Origin: Porphyra umbilicalis
Taxonomy: Eukaryota > Rhodophyta > Bangiophyceae > Bangiales > Bangiaceae
Length of the DNA: 64,000 nucleotides
Direction of reading: 5' to 3'
NCBI GenBank assembly: GCA_002049455.2
Contig: KV918881.1
Span: 62,001-126,000, forward strand
Below are positions 1 through 11,395 of the stretch, piece by piece (the stretch's first letter is position 1; each line of letters begins with the position of its first letter). The translations under genes were made by a program, and so were the position numbers. The notes beneath the pieces were generated by a model. That model did no database searches. It worked only from the letters and a program-made list of their open reading frames with translations, and was not told where the DNA came from.

Positions 1-747
1 AAATGAGGGGTAAAGAGGGGAGGCAGTAGCGTGGTGGGGTACAGGCCGTCATGGGCGGAGGGGAGGGCCGCGCCTGCATCCACTGCGACCATTGACGGGT
101 CGCCAGTGGTGCTCACGACAGAGGCATTTGGCATTGAAGCCAACCAAGCTCGGATACGCGCACAAGGCGAGGGGTGAAAGAGAGTATGAGTGGAGGAGAG
201 TGACGGGAAACGACGAACGGACGCAGTAGACGAGAGCTGCCACTGTGACAGGAAACGACGAGGCGAAGGCAGAACTGTACTGTACTGTACCACTTGTCGA
301 GATCCGGAAAGGGATGCATCAGTGTATGCATGAAGTAGTACCCCTTTGACGAGGCCGACCTGTGGGACATCCGGCATACCAGAGCACATCTGACAGAGCC
401 AGCACGCTCAGACCTACGACTGTGGGGACGCTGTACAGCGTTGAGGGATGAACCCCATGAGCTGACGTGGTTTGTGCGGTGCTCCTGTGGAGCTGATAAC
501 TTCCTTACCTCGCTAGGCGAACAGTTCTACCACAGGTAGACGACTCGTTGAGAAAACAAAGTACCTCGGTGCGAGAGCAACACGAGTGACTAAAGAGCAA
601 GAAATTACAAAACACGAGAGAGCATGCATCGCCGGCACCGTTGTCAGCGCCAACGAGGCCGCCCGTCGCGCCACTCGTGCTCGTCGTCCCACATTGCACG
701 CACCCCAGACGGGTGAGAGTACACTGAGTCAACAGCAAAGCGTCACC
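1..747. other. Leading intergenic stretch, no gene seen
   Basis: I see only short ORFs overlapping on several frames, none with a recognisable motif. The stretch lies beyond the 3' end of the minus-strand gene that stops at 748, so its right part probably holds that gene's 3' UTR. Confidence 0.5.
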
Positions 748-2253
748 CTACTTGGTTTCCTTGCTCTGCTCCGCAGTCTCGTCGGTCTTGTCCGCCTTTG
801 TGTGCCCCTCCATGACGTCTGTCCCCGTCGGCGCGTCCCCATTGGTGGCCACGGCCGTTGGTGCCTCGTCATCCTTGACCATGAGGACGTCTGCCAATCC
901 CGCATCCTTGTCGGCCGGCTCATGAACGCCATTAGAAACGACCGCAGCGGACGCCGTCGCCTCGCAATCATTCTCTTCTACTGAAGGCGTGGAGCCTGAC
1001 AGGTTCTTCACAGCGTTCGCCTCCTCAAACTCGGCCGATGCAGAGATGGCCACCGCGGCACGACCCGGAAGCCACGCAGCGAGGCCCATTACGCTCGCAA
1101 CGCCAGCGGTGGTCAGCCAGGACAGCGTCTCGGGTCCGACGCCGACAAGCGCCTCCACGGGGGCGGCGTGCACATCAGCCATTGTTTTGCCCTTGAACTC
1201 TGTCGTGACCTGCATTGGATTTCCCAGCGAGAGCGCGTCCAAGTGGAAAACAACTGGAGCATATCAGAAAGACGCACGGTTAGATCGGGTCTATGAGCAA
1301 AGCACTCCACGTAGAACCACTGCTAAGCGTCATAACTACCCAACCGGCACAGTAACTCAAAGTGAGATGGGTGCCAGCTCGGGCGAGGCCACCCCTCTCT
1401 CTCTTCCCCCGCCATAGAACTCACGCCCACCTGTCTCCATACGTGCCAAACGTACCAAGTGGTTGGAAACCAAGGCCAGGTTCGCACCGGCCTCGGACGC
1501 CACCACGACATTGACCGCCCTTGCGGCCAACAAGGGCAGCCACGACGCCAGAGCGCTGACCGATTCCCATACCTGTCCGTTGGACGTCACCGGAGAGTCG
1601 CCCTTGATACCACACAGAGCCGTCACCGGGGCCTTCGCCAAGCGTAGTAGGCTGTGGTTGGCGTACTCTGCAGTCACCGCGCGGCGCACGTTGATAATGT
1701 CCCCTGTGGATCGCTCAGTCCCGTCCGCCTTTGTAGCGTCAGTGGGTGCGGCCGCCTCCTTGGTGGCCGGGACAGCTGCGCAGTCATCAACAGCCGCCTC
1801 CTCCACTACCGGCTCAACCTTGGTCGCCTCCTTGTTGCCGCCGTCCTCCGTTTCCTTCTCTGTGGCCGCCTCCTTGACCTCGTCGCCCTTGGTTGCTTGA
1901 TCTGTGGCCGTCTCCTTTACCTCGGCGCCCTTGGTTGCTTGATCTGTTACCGTCTCCTTCATCTCGCCGCCCTTGTTTTCCTGCTCTATGACCGCCTCCG
2001 CAGGCTGGCTTGTCGTAGGGGGCGTCCCGTCGTGTGGGGCTTCCGGATCGGCCGCAGCAGTCGGCGTTGGGGCCGCGTCGGCCTTGGACTTCTTGGACGG
2101 CGGCTCGGAGGGCCACGCGGCGGTGTCGATCGCCTCCGCATCGCGCTTGGACGTCGGTACAGCGTCTTCATTGCCCGTAGTGGTATCGCCCGCCATCGGG
2201 TCTGCGGGTGACATAACCGCGTCAGCCACCGGGGCATCCGCTGTGACGGCCAT
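748..2253 (-). CDS. Two-exon gene: Lys/Glu-rich, internally repetitive protein of unknown function
   Basis: Exon 1 runs from the ATG at 2253 (context aacATGG) down to 1431, and exon 2 from 1199 to the stop at 748, giving about 424 residues. The first ~190 residues are low-complexity, with a Ser-Lys-Lys-Ser-Lys basic patch (possible nuclear signal) and three near-identical 14-residue Lys/Glu/Thr repeats (ATDQATKGDEVKE-like). Two diverged copies of one ~60-residue hydrophobic module follow: one at the end of exon 1 (APVTALCGIKG...ALASWLPLLAARAV) and one in exon 2 (APVEALVGVGP...GLAAWLPGRAAVAI). Each is amphipathic and Ala-rich. The tail is acidic and Lys-rich. I do not recognise the family. The Lys/Glu repeats are superficially like LEA proteins, but I would not call it one. 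The splice model is my inference from consensus sites and the frame they restore. Confidence 0.65.
1200..1430 (-). other. Predicted spliceosomal intron (231 bp)
   Basis: Read on the minus strand, the donor is ACAG|GTGGGCG and the acceptor is CACGACAG|AGTTC. Removing it joins ...LARMET to EFKGKTMADV in one frame. Exon-1 reading without splicing meets a stop at 1357. The length is divisible by three and both flanks are in the same frame, but the intron itself contains the stop. Confidence 0.6.
1850..1972 (-). repeat. 42-bp coding tandem repeat, about three copies
   Basis: Three consecutive ~42-bp units encode Lys/Glu/Thr-rich 14-residue repeats in the gene at 748-2253. The units differ by a few substitutions that keep the frame, as expected for a coding minisatellite under length constraint. 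Confidence 0.75.
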
Positions 2254-4412
2254 GTTGGGCAAGATGATCGAGCGACGCGAGGTCAAGGTGGTGGACGGCG
2301 CAACGCGCGGATGGTGCGAGGACGCCAAGCGGTGATGAAGAGAACGATAGTCCACAAAACGCAGAGCACGCAGCCGAGCGATAGACAACGCACGAGGGCG
2401 CGGTCGATGGGAGCCGCAAGCAGGAGCTGGCTCGAGTCTGCGGGTCGTGATAGCAGCGTCGTGTGGGGCCCCAAATGGTCCCTTTTTGTAGTGGTTCCCA
2501 AGGGGCCATTCGGGCCGCCGCAACCCCCCCCCCCCCTCCCATTTCGCCGAGTACAAAACGTGCCACCCAAGCGCCCGTGGCAGCTGGCACGGCGGCCGAG
2601 TCCAGCGATGCCGCGCAAGGGGGCTGTCGGCACGGATTGCTGGCATTGCGGGTCAAGAGGTACGTCAGAAGGTTGTGGGTGTATGAGCAGCGAGGGTGGT
2701 GAAGTGGCCCACACAACCGACAACAGGCCAGGCAAGGCTCCCGATGCCCCCCATCGGCTGCCAGTCATCCTGGCCAACCCATCAAGGACCACCTGTCTTG
2801 CCCAAGGCCGCCACGCGTCTGTCCTAGAGCCGGACGTCGCTCGCTGCCATATCAGCCCCGTAGTGTGAGAGGGGGGCTCGCGAGCTGACGAGGCATGGAA
2901 AAGGAGCGGTGGCCTGTGCCCCGCTCGCCTCCATCGCGGTCGCGAGACGCCTTCTAAAGTGTTGGGCAGTCCAAAAAACGGTGCCGTGGCGCAAACTGCG
3001 GGCACGCTGTCCCCAAGCGCACACTAGCCGGTCTAGAGCCGCGGCCAGAGCACCGTACGCCCACGCAGACACTCCGTTGGTGTGCAACTCGGACTTCCCG
3101 GTTCATCGAACAGGCCCGCCAATCCAAACAACCAATCGCTGGGCCGTTGTCCGCAGGAGGCCGACGTTTTATTCGCCGCGCAGTCCAGGCATGACGCCAG
3201 AGCTCCCTCCGACTAGTTTTTTCAAGCATGCGAGACGATGGGGCAGCTGCGCTGAGTCACGGCATGAGTCCAGCGGGCCCCTCTACAGCCGTTTCGTTTT
3301 CGTGCAACAACTCCCCCACAGACAGCCGCACGGGCTGCGGTCGACCGCGCTCCCCACTGGGCCGCTGCGCGACAACGACATCGGGGGGCACCAGGGTGCT
3401 CCCAGTACGCGGATCGCGCAAAAGTGCGGCAAGCAACCAGCACTCAACCATGCGATGGGAGCTTTCGGCGAGACACAGGATGACGTCGGATCGAGAACGG
3501 ACCACCTGATAGCCCTCACCCAGGGGTGTCGCAGGTCACGAGACGTAGCTTCTGGCTCCGTGGGAGCTTTGCAGCTATTACGCTACCGCTCCACGAGCCT
3601 GGGAAAGTCAAGTGATGTGCATGCCCAGCAGCCAGAGGGGCTGTCCAGAGCCTGGCAAAGGAGTAGCAAGACGCACGGTGTGCCACAGTCGATATGGACC
3701 TTGGAAAGTGCTCGAGTGGACCGCGAGACAGAAACGCGCCCGACCTGAGCCAGGCTCAAGCGCTTGACGGATAATGGAGGGGCCCCCGAGCAGCTCCCCA
3801 CTGCCCTCTCAAGAGGTAGGACTCCATGCCGCGGGAGAAGAAGAACTGGACCCGAAGACCGTTCAGGGGGGCCACAAGTCTCGTGGAGTCGATTGAATGT
3901 TTACGCGTGCTTACACAAGTGAGGTTAAATGGTGCACTGGTGTCCAGAGTGACGCCTGCAGTCGATTTTTTTGGCTACCAGGGGATCGCCGCCAACCGCT
4001 ACGACTGACCCCACCATGTCAATTACCACCATGGGCTACCTCTCCCTATGCGTCTGCGACCGGCAGTGACCCCGTGGACCCACCTTTCTCACCACCTTCG
4101 TGGTGCGCTGGTGCCGAATCTGGCGTGGCGGGACAGCCTCTGATCCGCGCGGACGGAACAACCGTCCCGAAGCCGAGCCTCCTAAGTCACGCCTGCTCCA
4201 CCAACTGTACCGACCTCGTCCACCCGGATAGTCGCCGACTTGCTCCAAAGACTCGGAGCTTGCAGGCACTGACCAGTGCGGTATGGGCACCCACGCACCA
4301 CCACACGCCCCACAGTCAACGTAGCTCAGCAATCGGGTCCGCGCCGGCACCGGCAGTGAAATGCCGGCGCAGTGATGCTGTATGGTAAAAGGCAGAGCCG
4401 CGGATGATGCTT
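2254..4412. other. Intergenic, no supported gene
   Basis: Overlapping open frames exist on both strands, but none shows a domain or coherent composition. A 13-C tract lies near 2525-2537. The part next to 2254 would hold the 5' UTR and promoter of the upstream minus-strand gene. No TATA box or other site stands out. Confidence 0.5.
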
Positions 4413-6268
4413 TTACATGCGCCCCGCTCCCCCTTCGTCGCCCCTCGACGGCGGATACGGTGGAAACGGCCGCTCGACCCCCATGTCGGCCCCGTCCCCA
4501 ATGTCCCCCCCTCCCGTTCTATCGTCGGCCCCCCCACCACCGCCCATCCCACCGCCACCACCACCACCACCGGCCCCTCCCATACCAGCGTCGAACCCCC
4601 CCCCTCCTCCGCCCATCCCCCCCATGGCGCGATCTACCTCCCCACCTCCGCCCCCACCTGCCCTCTCTCCTCCACCTCCACCCGCGGCGACGGCGCCTCC
4701 CCGCCCTCGGGCAGCGGCTTCCGCACGGCGGGCCGCCCAAAACGGGCTCACGCTCAGCCGCTGCAGGCGGCCGAGCATCCCCCCCAGGGCGGCATACTCG
4801 CCCTCGAGGGCGGCGGCTTGGCGCCGCAGCTCGGCATTGGCCGCCGCGAGCGCCTCAAGCCGCCGCTTGGCTTCCGCCCGGTTCCGTGTCGCCGCCTCCC
4901 GGGTCCGCATGATGCGCGCGGAGCGCTTCCCAAGGGACCGCACGTCGACGGAGCGGCGGCCGCGAGCGTCCCCGTCGCCACCCTCGGCAGGTGGGGTGGC
5001 CGGCGACGTTGGCACGGGAGGGGACAGGCCGAGGGAGGCGTCGAGCGCCGAGTGGAGGGCGTCGAGCCCCGCGTCAGATGCGGGGGGCGGGGCGCCGCCC
5101 GTTGAAGCGGCAGCCCCACCGGCGCTACCGCCACTACTACCACCACCACCGCCGCCAGCACCACCACCATCGCCGCTTGCAGAAGAGGCGGCCGCCGCCG
5201 AAGACGCCGACGGCCGTGACCGCCGCAACACTGACGAACGGAAGCGTCGGGCCGACGCGGCCGCCGCCGCTGGCCCCGGTGCGGTCAGGTGGGGTGTCGG
5301 CGAGCGCACCGGGTAGGAGGAGGCCTTGACCGTCGGCAGCGGCGTGCCCGTCACCGTCGGCCGAGGGGGCGCCGACGCGGATGGCGGCGGCAGCCGCCCG
5401 CTGCGCCCGGCGCCGACGCTGCCGACGCCGCTGACGCGGGGTCCCCCCGAGGCGGGCGCCCCGTACGGGGAGGCGGCACCACTTGCGGACCGGGGGGGGG
5501 TTTGCGGTGGGGCGGCGCATCGGGGGGCAGCGGCGGTAGCGGCCGGTGCCCGCTGGGCCCGCGGGCCGGCAGCGGTCCGAGCGCCCCTGACGGCGGCAAC
5601 AGTGGGATGGAAACGGGGGAAGTCGGCGGGCCAAACAGATCGTCGGCAGCAAAGTCCGAGGCCGCCGCCGGGCCGCCGCCCATGATGCCGACGCCAGCGT
5701 CTGGGAGGCGCCCAAAATCGGGGAAGGCGCCGCCAGCACTGACGCCCATACCACTAGCGCTGCCGCTACCGCCGCTACCGCCGCAGCCACGAAGGCCGAC
5801 GCCCGCGTGCTGCCCGCCTCCACCATCCATGGAGTCGTGAAAGGGGTGCAGCGGCGGCGGCGGAGGTTGCAGCAGCGGCGGCGGCGCCAAGGTGCCACCG
5901 CCGCCCGCCATGCAGCCGGCCCCAACGTGGGGTGGGGGAAAGAGCAACGCCGCATGGGGAGGGACGTCACCGCCCCCAATCGGAGCGCTCACTCCACCGC
6001 CATGATCACCACTGCGGCTACCACCACCACCGCCACCGCCACCGCCACCGCTACTGCCGCCGCCGCCGCCACCCCCGAAATCCTGTGGCGGAAAGAACGG
6101 ATAAGACGGACCCCCGCCGAGCATGGGCCCCACCTCTGCGCCGCCCCCCGACGGTTCGGCACCGAACGTCAAGCCCCCCGGCGGCGGCGGTGGCGGTGGT
6201 GGTGGCGGCGGCGGCGGCGGCGGGGGCACGGGCGGCCACGTAGACGACGGCACGGGCTCTTCATCCAT
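4413..6268 (-). CDS. bZIP transcription factor (frame broken once, probably at a G9 run)
   Basis: The gene is read from the ATG at 6268 to the TAA at 4413, about 620 residues. The N-terminal half is low-complexity: a poly-Pro run, then Gly-rich, Pro/Ser-rich and acidic-aromatic segments that could serve as an activation region. Near the C-terminal third (about 4755-4930) is a basic region, KRSARIMRTREAATRNR, followed directly by a leucine zipper with five leucines at exact heptad spacing and an Asn in the first heptad. These are bZIP hallmarks, so the protein should dimerise and bind DNA in the nucleus. The usually invariant Asn of the basic region (Asn-x7-Arg) is Thr here. The frame changes by -1 between the two halves. 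The nine-G run at 5492-5500 is the likeliest place, because reading on from it in the second frame gives continuous Ser/Gly/Ala/Pro-rich sequence. Two separate genes are the alternative. Confidence 0.8.
6175..6232 (-). repeat. (GGC)n-type run encoding poly-proline
   Basis: A near-perfect GGC/GGT trinucleotide run on the plus strand encodes about 16 consecutive prolines near the N-terminus of the bZIP protein. Confidence 0.8.
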
Positions 6269-9200
6269 GATGGGGAACGGGGCCCAGGTGGGGATATGGG
6301 GGAATAAACGTCAAGGGTGTCACCACGCACGAGAGGAAAGAAGAAGCGGAACGGGGAGGCGCCCGACGACACGACCGCCACCCCCGCCCGCACAGAGGAG
6401 ACGAGGCGCCACGACCGACCAGTAATCCACGAACCGGGTGGCGCGACGTCAGGTCGGACGCAGGGCGCGCGCCTTGAACCGAGGCCGCTCGTCAGCCCAC
6501 GGTGGCCGCTCGGCGTCGTGGCGGCCGCCTCCCCCAAGAGGGCCCGCCCGCGACACTGGCGGCGGGGGAGGGGACACCACGAGCAGCGCACCACGCACCC
6601 AATCCCGCCCGTGCGTCGCGCACGCAGCAGCAGCAAGCGACCGCGGGGGTGTCGGGCACCGGCCGGCGGCGCACGACGACGCTACGAAGGCAAAAGGCTC
6701 GCCACAAGGCAGACGTGACGACCACGGGGCTCCCGCCGTGTCCACCCCCGCGTACGTGGTCGGCAGAGGCGTCACAAGGCCGAGGGTTCTGCGGAGCGGC
6801 GACACGAAACGGGCGGGTGACGGCGACAGCGGAGAAAGACGAGAGGGGTGGGGGTGGGGGGGTCAATGAAAGCACGTAGTACCGCGGCCGTCGGGCGGTC
6901 GGGCAACCCCCAGTGGGCCAACCCGCGACGTTCTTATCGCCACTACCGCCACCGCCGCAGGGTTCTTGCACGCGGCCGGCAGCAGGTGGAAGAAGGCGGG
7001 CACTCACAGTGGGCCGCCGCCGACGCAACAGCCCCGCGGCGGTCGTGCCACGCTCCTCCCACTGCCGTGTGTCGCCCGCCCCGCCTCCGAGCCGCCCCAC
7101 CCCCCCCCCCACCGCGGCGTGTCTGTCCACTCGCCGGCCAGTCGACCCACCAGCCAACCTCCACACCCCGGCCAGTGGTGGCCTCCCGCGCGCCGTGTGG
7201 AACGTGGGACAACGCGCCGCACGCCACGCGCCACCAAAACCCCCCACCCACCCCCCTCCCGGTGCCGCCTCTTCGTGCCCCTGACTCTTTGTCCAGCTCC
7301 ACGTGCCCTCCTTGGGGGCCCCAGCGCTCACGCCTTCACCCGCCCCCCCTCGACGACTCGCGCCGTGCACTCCCTGGCAACCGAGCCACAACACGCACGC
7401 TGCGGCGGTGCGGCCGGCAGCTGCCGGCCGGCAGCACCGCCCAGTCACGCGCGCGCACGTGCCGTGCACGCTGTCCACTGGCAGCGGCGAGCGCGGGACG
7501 AGAAAAAGGGGGGACGGGGGGGCGAGGTGGCGGCAAGACAGCGCCGCGTTCATGCGCCCCCCGCCCCCCCCCCCCCCCCCACACCGGCACGCCAATGACC
7601 TTGGCACGGCGCTCCCACCACGCGGACGTCCTCTTGTTCCTCTCCCCGGCACCTCCCACGCGCGTCAGGCGGTGGCGTGCGTGGTGACAGCCCCGTGCAC
7701 GCCGCCCGCTGCCAATGACACCCGATACAGCCAGGCAGGCGAATGCCGTGTAGGCACCAACGCGGGGGCCCACGCCACGGTAGTTGGGGCGTGGCCACGG
7801 CAATGGTGGGTGGCGTCCCTGTCCGCCCCCTGTCCCCCGCCGCACGTGCCCCCCGTCGGCGGCGCCACCGGGCGATCCCACCTGGGTGGAACCCCAGCCC
7901 CGGTGGGACGTGGCGGCGGAGGCATGCGCGCCGACGCCACAGGGGGGGGGGGTGGGGGGGGGACGGCGCCACGGGCGGCGGGCGCCACGCTCTGGCGGCA
8001 CCTCGCTGCGGCCGACGCGTCGGCTGTCAACACTCTCGTGGGGAGGGTGCCGCGGCTGCCGCCACCGCCCCCGCCTGCTGCCGCGTCGATGGGAGCGCCC
8101 GCGCGGCGGCGCGCGCACGTAAGGGTGGCCCCCTACAACCCCGTCGGGTGTGCAGTGCAGGGGCAACCCTGACGCTGCCGCTGCAATCCCCCCCGCCCCG
8201 GCCGCCGCCGGCACCGCCGCCCTATGGCCATCGCCGTCAGATCACTGCCTGGCCGCCACCGCGCCAGGGCGGCGGCAGACGGCAGCGCCCTCCTCCCCGC
8301 AGCGCCCGCCCGCGTCGCCGCCGTCGCATTGCTGGCGACGGCAGGCACCGCGTCGTCCCCCAGGCCGCGGGTCACGAAGCGTGTCAGCACCGTACCCACG
8401 AGTGGCCGTGTGTCCCCTACAGCCGCTGGGGAGGGGCGGTTTGGCAGGGGGGGACGGCCAAACCGACAAACCAGCCCGGTGACCCTTCGGCCGACCGCAC
8501 GTTTCAGCCGCGCACGTCATCACGCACCGGGGCGGCGGAGGGCACGCCGCGCCCCGCCGCGGGAAGGTGTACCACTGGGGCCCACCCCGGGCATGGCGGC
8601 ACGGCCCGTACAGTGGGGGATCTGGCGCCCCCCAACCAGTGGGCTCACGTCCGAGCCGCGGCGGGCCCGACAACGGTGCCGCTGGGCGAAGCGTGCAGCC
8701 GCTGCCGTTGTTGTGGCCGGCCGTCAGGCCACAGACCAGGTCCTACGCCGCCCGCGCGCGTCGCACGGCCGCTTGCGCTGCGGCATCGTCACCGCCGCCT
8801 CCGTCGCCGCCGCCGCCGCCGCCACGCACCGCCCTCCAGCCGGTCGCCACGTCCCAAGCGGGCAAGGTAGCCACGCGGGACGCGGGACGGCGGGCGGCCA
8901 AACGCGCGGCTGCTGTGGCGGCGGCGGATGCCACGGCCGTGGCCGCGGGACACGACACGCGCGAGTGTGGCAGGCGGAGCAGCAATGCGGACGAACCAAA
9001 AGTGGAAGCGGCACCCAGCAGCCTCGGTGCAGGGGGGGGCGCCGCACACACTGGGAAGCAAGGCCCTCTCTGGCGGTGCACGTATGGCCGTCACGCGCTT
9101 TGTGTGGCCAAATCGGTCGCGACACCAGTGCCGTCGTCTTAACCGTTTTCTATTGGTCGAGAAGATCGTGGCGTCCTCGTCTTCAATCTGTGATGTGTCA

Positions 9201-9898
9201 ATCTCGCTTCCGGTCGAACCACATTTGATCCCAGGCATTTAGTTGTTAACTACGGCAACAAGTTTTACAACTACAGCCATTGTCCAATCTCGCAGCTTGC
9301 TGTTCCGCCCCCGCATGGTGGCGGGAGCGCGCCAAACACGCGTGGGACCAAACATGCCACTCCCGTCATCCATCGCCAGCCTTGATGGTGCCCTGCCGCT
9401 CCCGCCTCTGCTGCTCCACGCCTCGTACTGATGACACCTGACTCCCCCCCTTACTGCCGCTACCTGGACTGTGACAGCAACAGCACAGGTGTGCTGAATT
9501 GATGGCAGCACACGGCGCAGACCAGAGCGAGGTGGGCCAGAGGCGCTGAACCATCAGGAGCTTCGTGGGGTGAGAGCCTGTGCCACGGTTCGGCGCGGCA
9601 GGGTTCCTTGACGCTCACGTTTTGATGCAGAGCCCCAGACCGCGGACGTCGTCTGTGTTTGTGCGCAGCCGGCGGGAGGCCCGCGGCCGTGCCGCAGCAG
9701 TGCCGCGAAAGTGCTGCCCGTACCGCGCCGGGAAGTTACGCGTCACTCGTGGCGCGGCTGTGCGTCATTCACTCCTCCCCGCCCTGAGCGTTGCTCGTGC
9801 GTGCTCCTCCCGGTTCGACTGTTTGCACCCCAACCACCTGATCGTGCCCCTGCCACTCACCCCACCGCCGCCCACTTGGGTGCGCCGCCCCCTGCGTA
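6269..9898. other. 3.6-kb extremely GC-rich intergenic region, no supported gene
   Basis: Nearly all six frames are open for long distances because stop codons are rare at this GC content, so ORF length carries little weight. I found no domain, motif or consistent Kozak start. A 17-C tract sits at 7564-7580. It lies between the divergent bZIP (-) and MSP-domain (+) genes, so it should contain both promoters. Confidence 0.5.
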
Positions 9899-11395
9899 AT
9901 GGACGCCCTCGTCACCGTTGATCCGCCCGATTTGGCGTTTGACGTCCCCGCTGGCCGGTCGGCTGCCGCCGCCACCCTTTCCCTGACGAGCCGGTCGCCG
10001 CGTGCGCTCCTCTTCAAAATCAAATCAACCGCCCCCGCCCGCTACGCCGTGCAGCCGGGCGTCGGGGTGCTCCTCCCCGGTGCCGCAACCGCGGTGCGCG
10101 TCGTCCTCGTCGCGGGCGCCTTTGCGGCGGGCCCCCGCGGCGCGGCGCCAGCCTCGGACGCGCTGCTGCTGCAGGTGCGCGCCTCTCCACCGGGGTGGGA
10201 GGGGATGACGTCAGAGACGCTGCGGGCGCGGTGGCGGGTGTTGCCGCCGGAAGGTGTCACCGACCGCAAGTTGGGGGTGGCTCTCCGCTCGGCGTCCAAG
10301 GGGGGGGCAGGTGCGGTCGTGCCGCCAGGGAATGCAGGGGCGGCGTCACCGGCGGCAGCGGCCGGGTGGGCGCAGCTGGAGCGGCCGGCGCAACGCCCAC
10401 ACTGCCCGCCAGCTGCTGCAGCTGCCACGGCCGCCGGCGCCTCCGAAGGCCGGTCTGCCCCCGCGCGCGGCCACGGGCGGGCGCCTGCCAGGGCGTCAGC
10501 CGCCGCCACCCCACCAACGTCTGCGAAAGGCGGCAACCGCAGCGGCAGCCGTTCGAGGTTGGTGACCGTTGACCCACCGGTCCTCGCCTTTCCGGCTATT
10601 GCGGAGGGACACCACAGCGTCTCGCTGGAGTGGAGACTGAAGAGCACCGCCAAGTTGGGCGGCAAGACGCTGCTCGTCAAGGTGGGCTCCAACACTGGGC
10701 ATATCACGGCGACGCCGGTCGTGGTCGTCCTCGCCCCCGGCGACGCGGCGACGGTCATGCTTGTGCGACTGACAGAGGGGCTGCCACACCCACCGCCGCG
10801 GTTGCCGGCAGGACAAAGGGGCTACCGCAATACACCTGTGCCGTCGCCCACCGATGGGGACGGCGGTGCGGCGGGGACAATCATGCCTGCGACGGCCGAC
10901 GGCGACGGTGGTGCGGCGGCGACGTCAGTGCCGGCGCCGACCGGTGGAGATAGTGGCGCGCCACATCAGCCGCGGCGCGAGCGAGTCCAACTGAAGGTCG
11001 GTGAGCTGGAGGAGCCCCCATCGACGCTGTTGCCGCCGGCGGTGGCACTTGAAATGCACCGTCGGCTCCCGCGGGCGGCCGTGCGCTATCAAACCTACTC
11101 GGTCCACACGGCGATGGACGTGGTCGCCGCCGACGATGAGGAGACGGCGAACGCAGCCGAGGCGGAGGTAGGCGCAACAACCGGCTGGCCCCGTTTAGTC
11201 TCGGCGCCGTCGTCGTCGACAACCAGCTGCTCAGAAGCCGCCGAGGACGCAATGTGGCGGCAGGTTCCGGACGCTGAGGCCGCTCCCGAAGATGATGATG
11301 GATCAGGCTGGTCGTGGCGGGCGTCTTGGGCGGTTCCAGAGGCGGACATGCCGGTGCAGGCCGCCATCTTTGCCGCGCCCCGACCGTCTTCATAG
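9899..11395 (+). CDS. Protein with two MSP (major sperm protein / VAP-like) domains
   Basis: An intact 498-residue ORF. Residues ~1-125 form an MSP domain: VDPPDLAF at the first strand, then the diagnostic FKIKSTAPARYAVQPGVGVL segment, matching the VAP-type F-K-x-K-T-x-x-P-x-x-Y-x-V-x-P-x-x-G pattern. A second, more diverged domain begins near residue 220 (LVTVDPPVLAFPAIAEG ... LLVKVGSNTGHITATPV...LAPGDAATV). It is interrupted by a Gly/Asp/Ala-rich insert (~300-350) before its last strands. An acidic, Ser-rich tail follows. In known proteins MSP domains bind FFAT-like peptides or self-assemble. VAP proteins anchor in the ER by a C-terminal membrane helix, but I see no such helix here, so a soluble adaptor or cytoskeletal role is more likely. 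There are no introns in the coding sequence. Confidence 0.85.
   Translation: MDALVTVDPPDLAFDVPAGRSAAAATLSLTSRSPRALLFKIKSTAPARYAVQPGVGVLLPGAATAVRVVLVAGAFAAGPRGAAPASDALLLQVRASPPGWEGMTSETLRARWRVLPPEGVTDRKLGVALRSASKGGAGAVVPPGNAGAASPAAAAGWAQLERPAQRPHCPPAAAAATAAGASEGRSAPARGHGRAPARASAAATPPTSAKGGNRSGSRSRLVTVDPPVLAFPAIAEGHHSVSLEWRLKSTAKLGGKTLLVKVGSNTGHITATPVVVVLAPGDAATVMLVRLTEGLPHPPPRLPAGQRGYRNTPVPSPTDGDGGAAGTIMPATADGDGGAAATSVPAPTGGDSGAPHQPRRERVQLKVGELEEPPSTLLPPAVALEMHRRLPRAAVRYQTYSVHTAMDVVAADDEETANAAEAEVGATTGWPRLVSAPSSSTTSCSEAAEDAMWRQVPDAEAAPEDDDGSGWSWRASWAVPEADMPVQAAIFAAPRPSS

Noticed and set aside
6492-8214. Long overlapping ORFs on both strands
   Set aside because: All frames are open. Nothing in any translation has a motif, hydrophobic core pattern or plausible start, so they are treated as shadows of composition.
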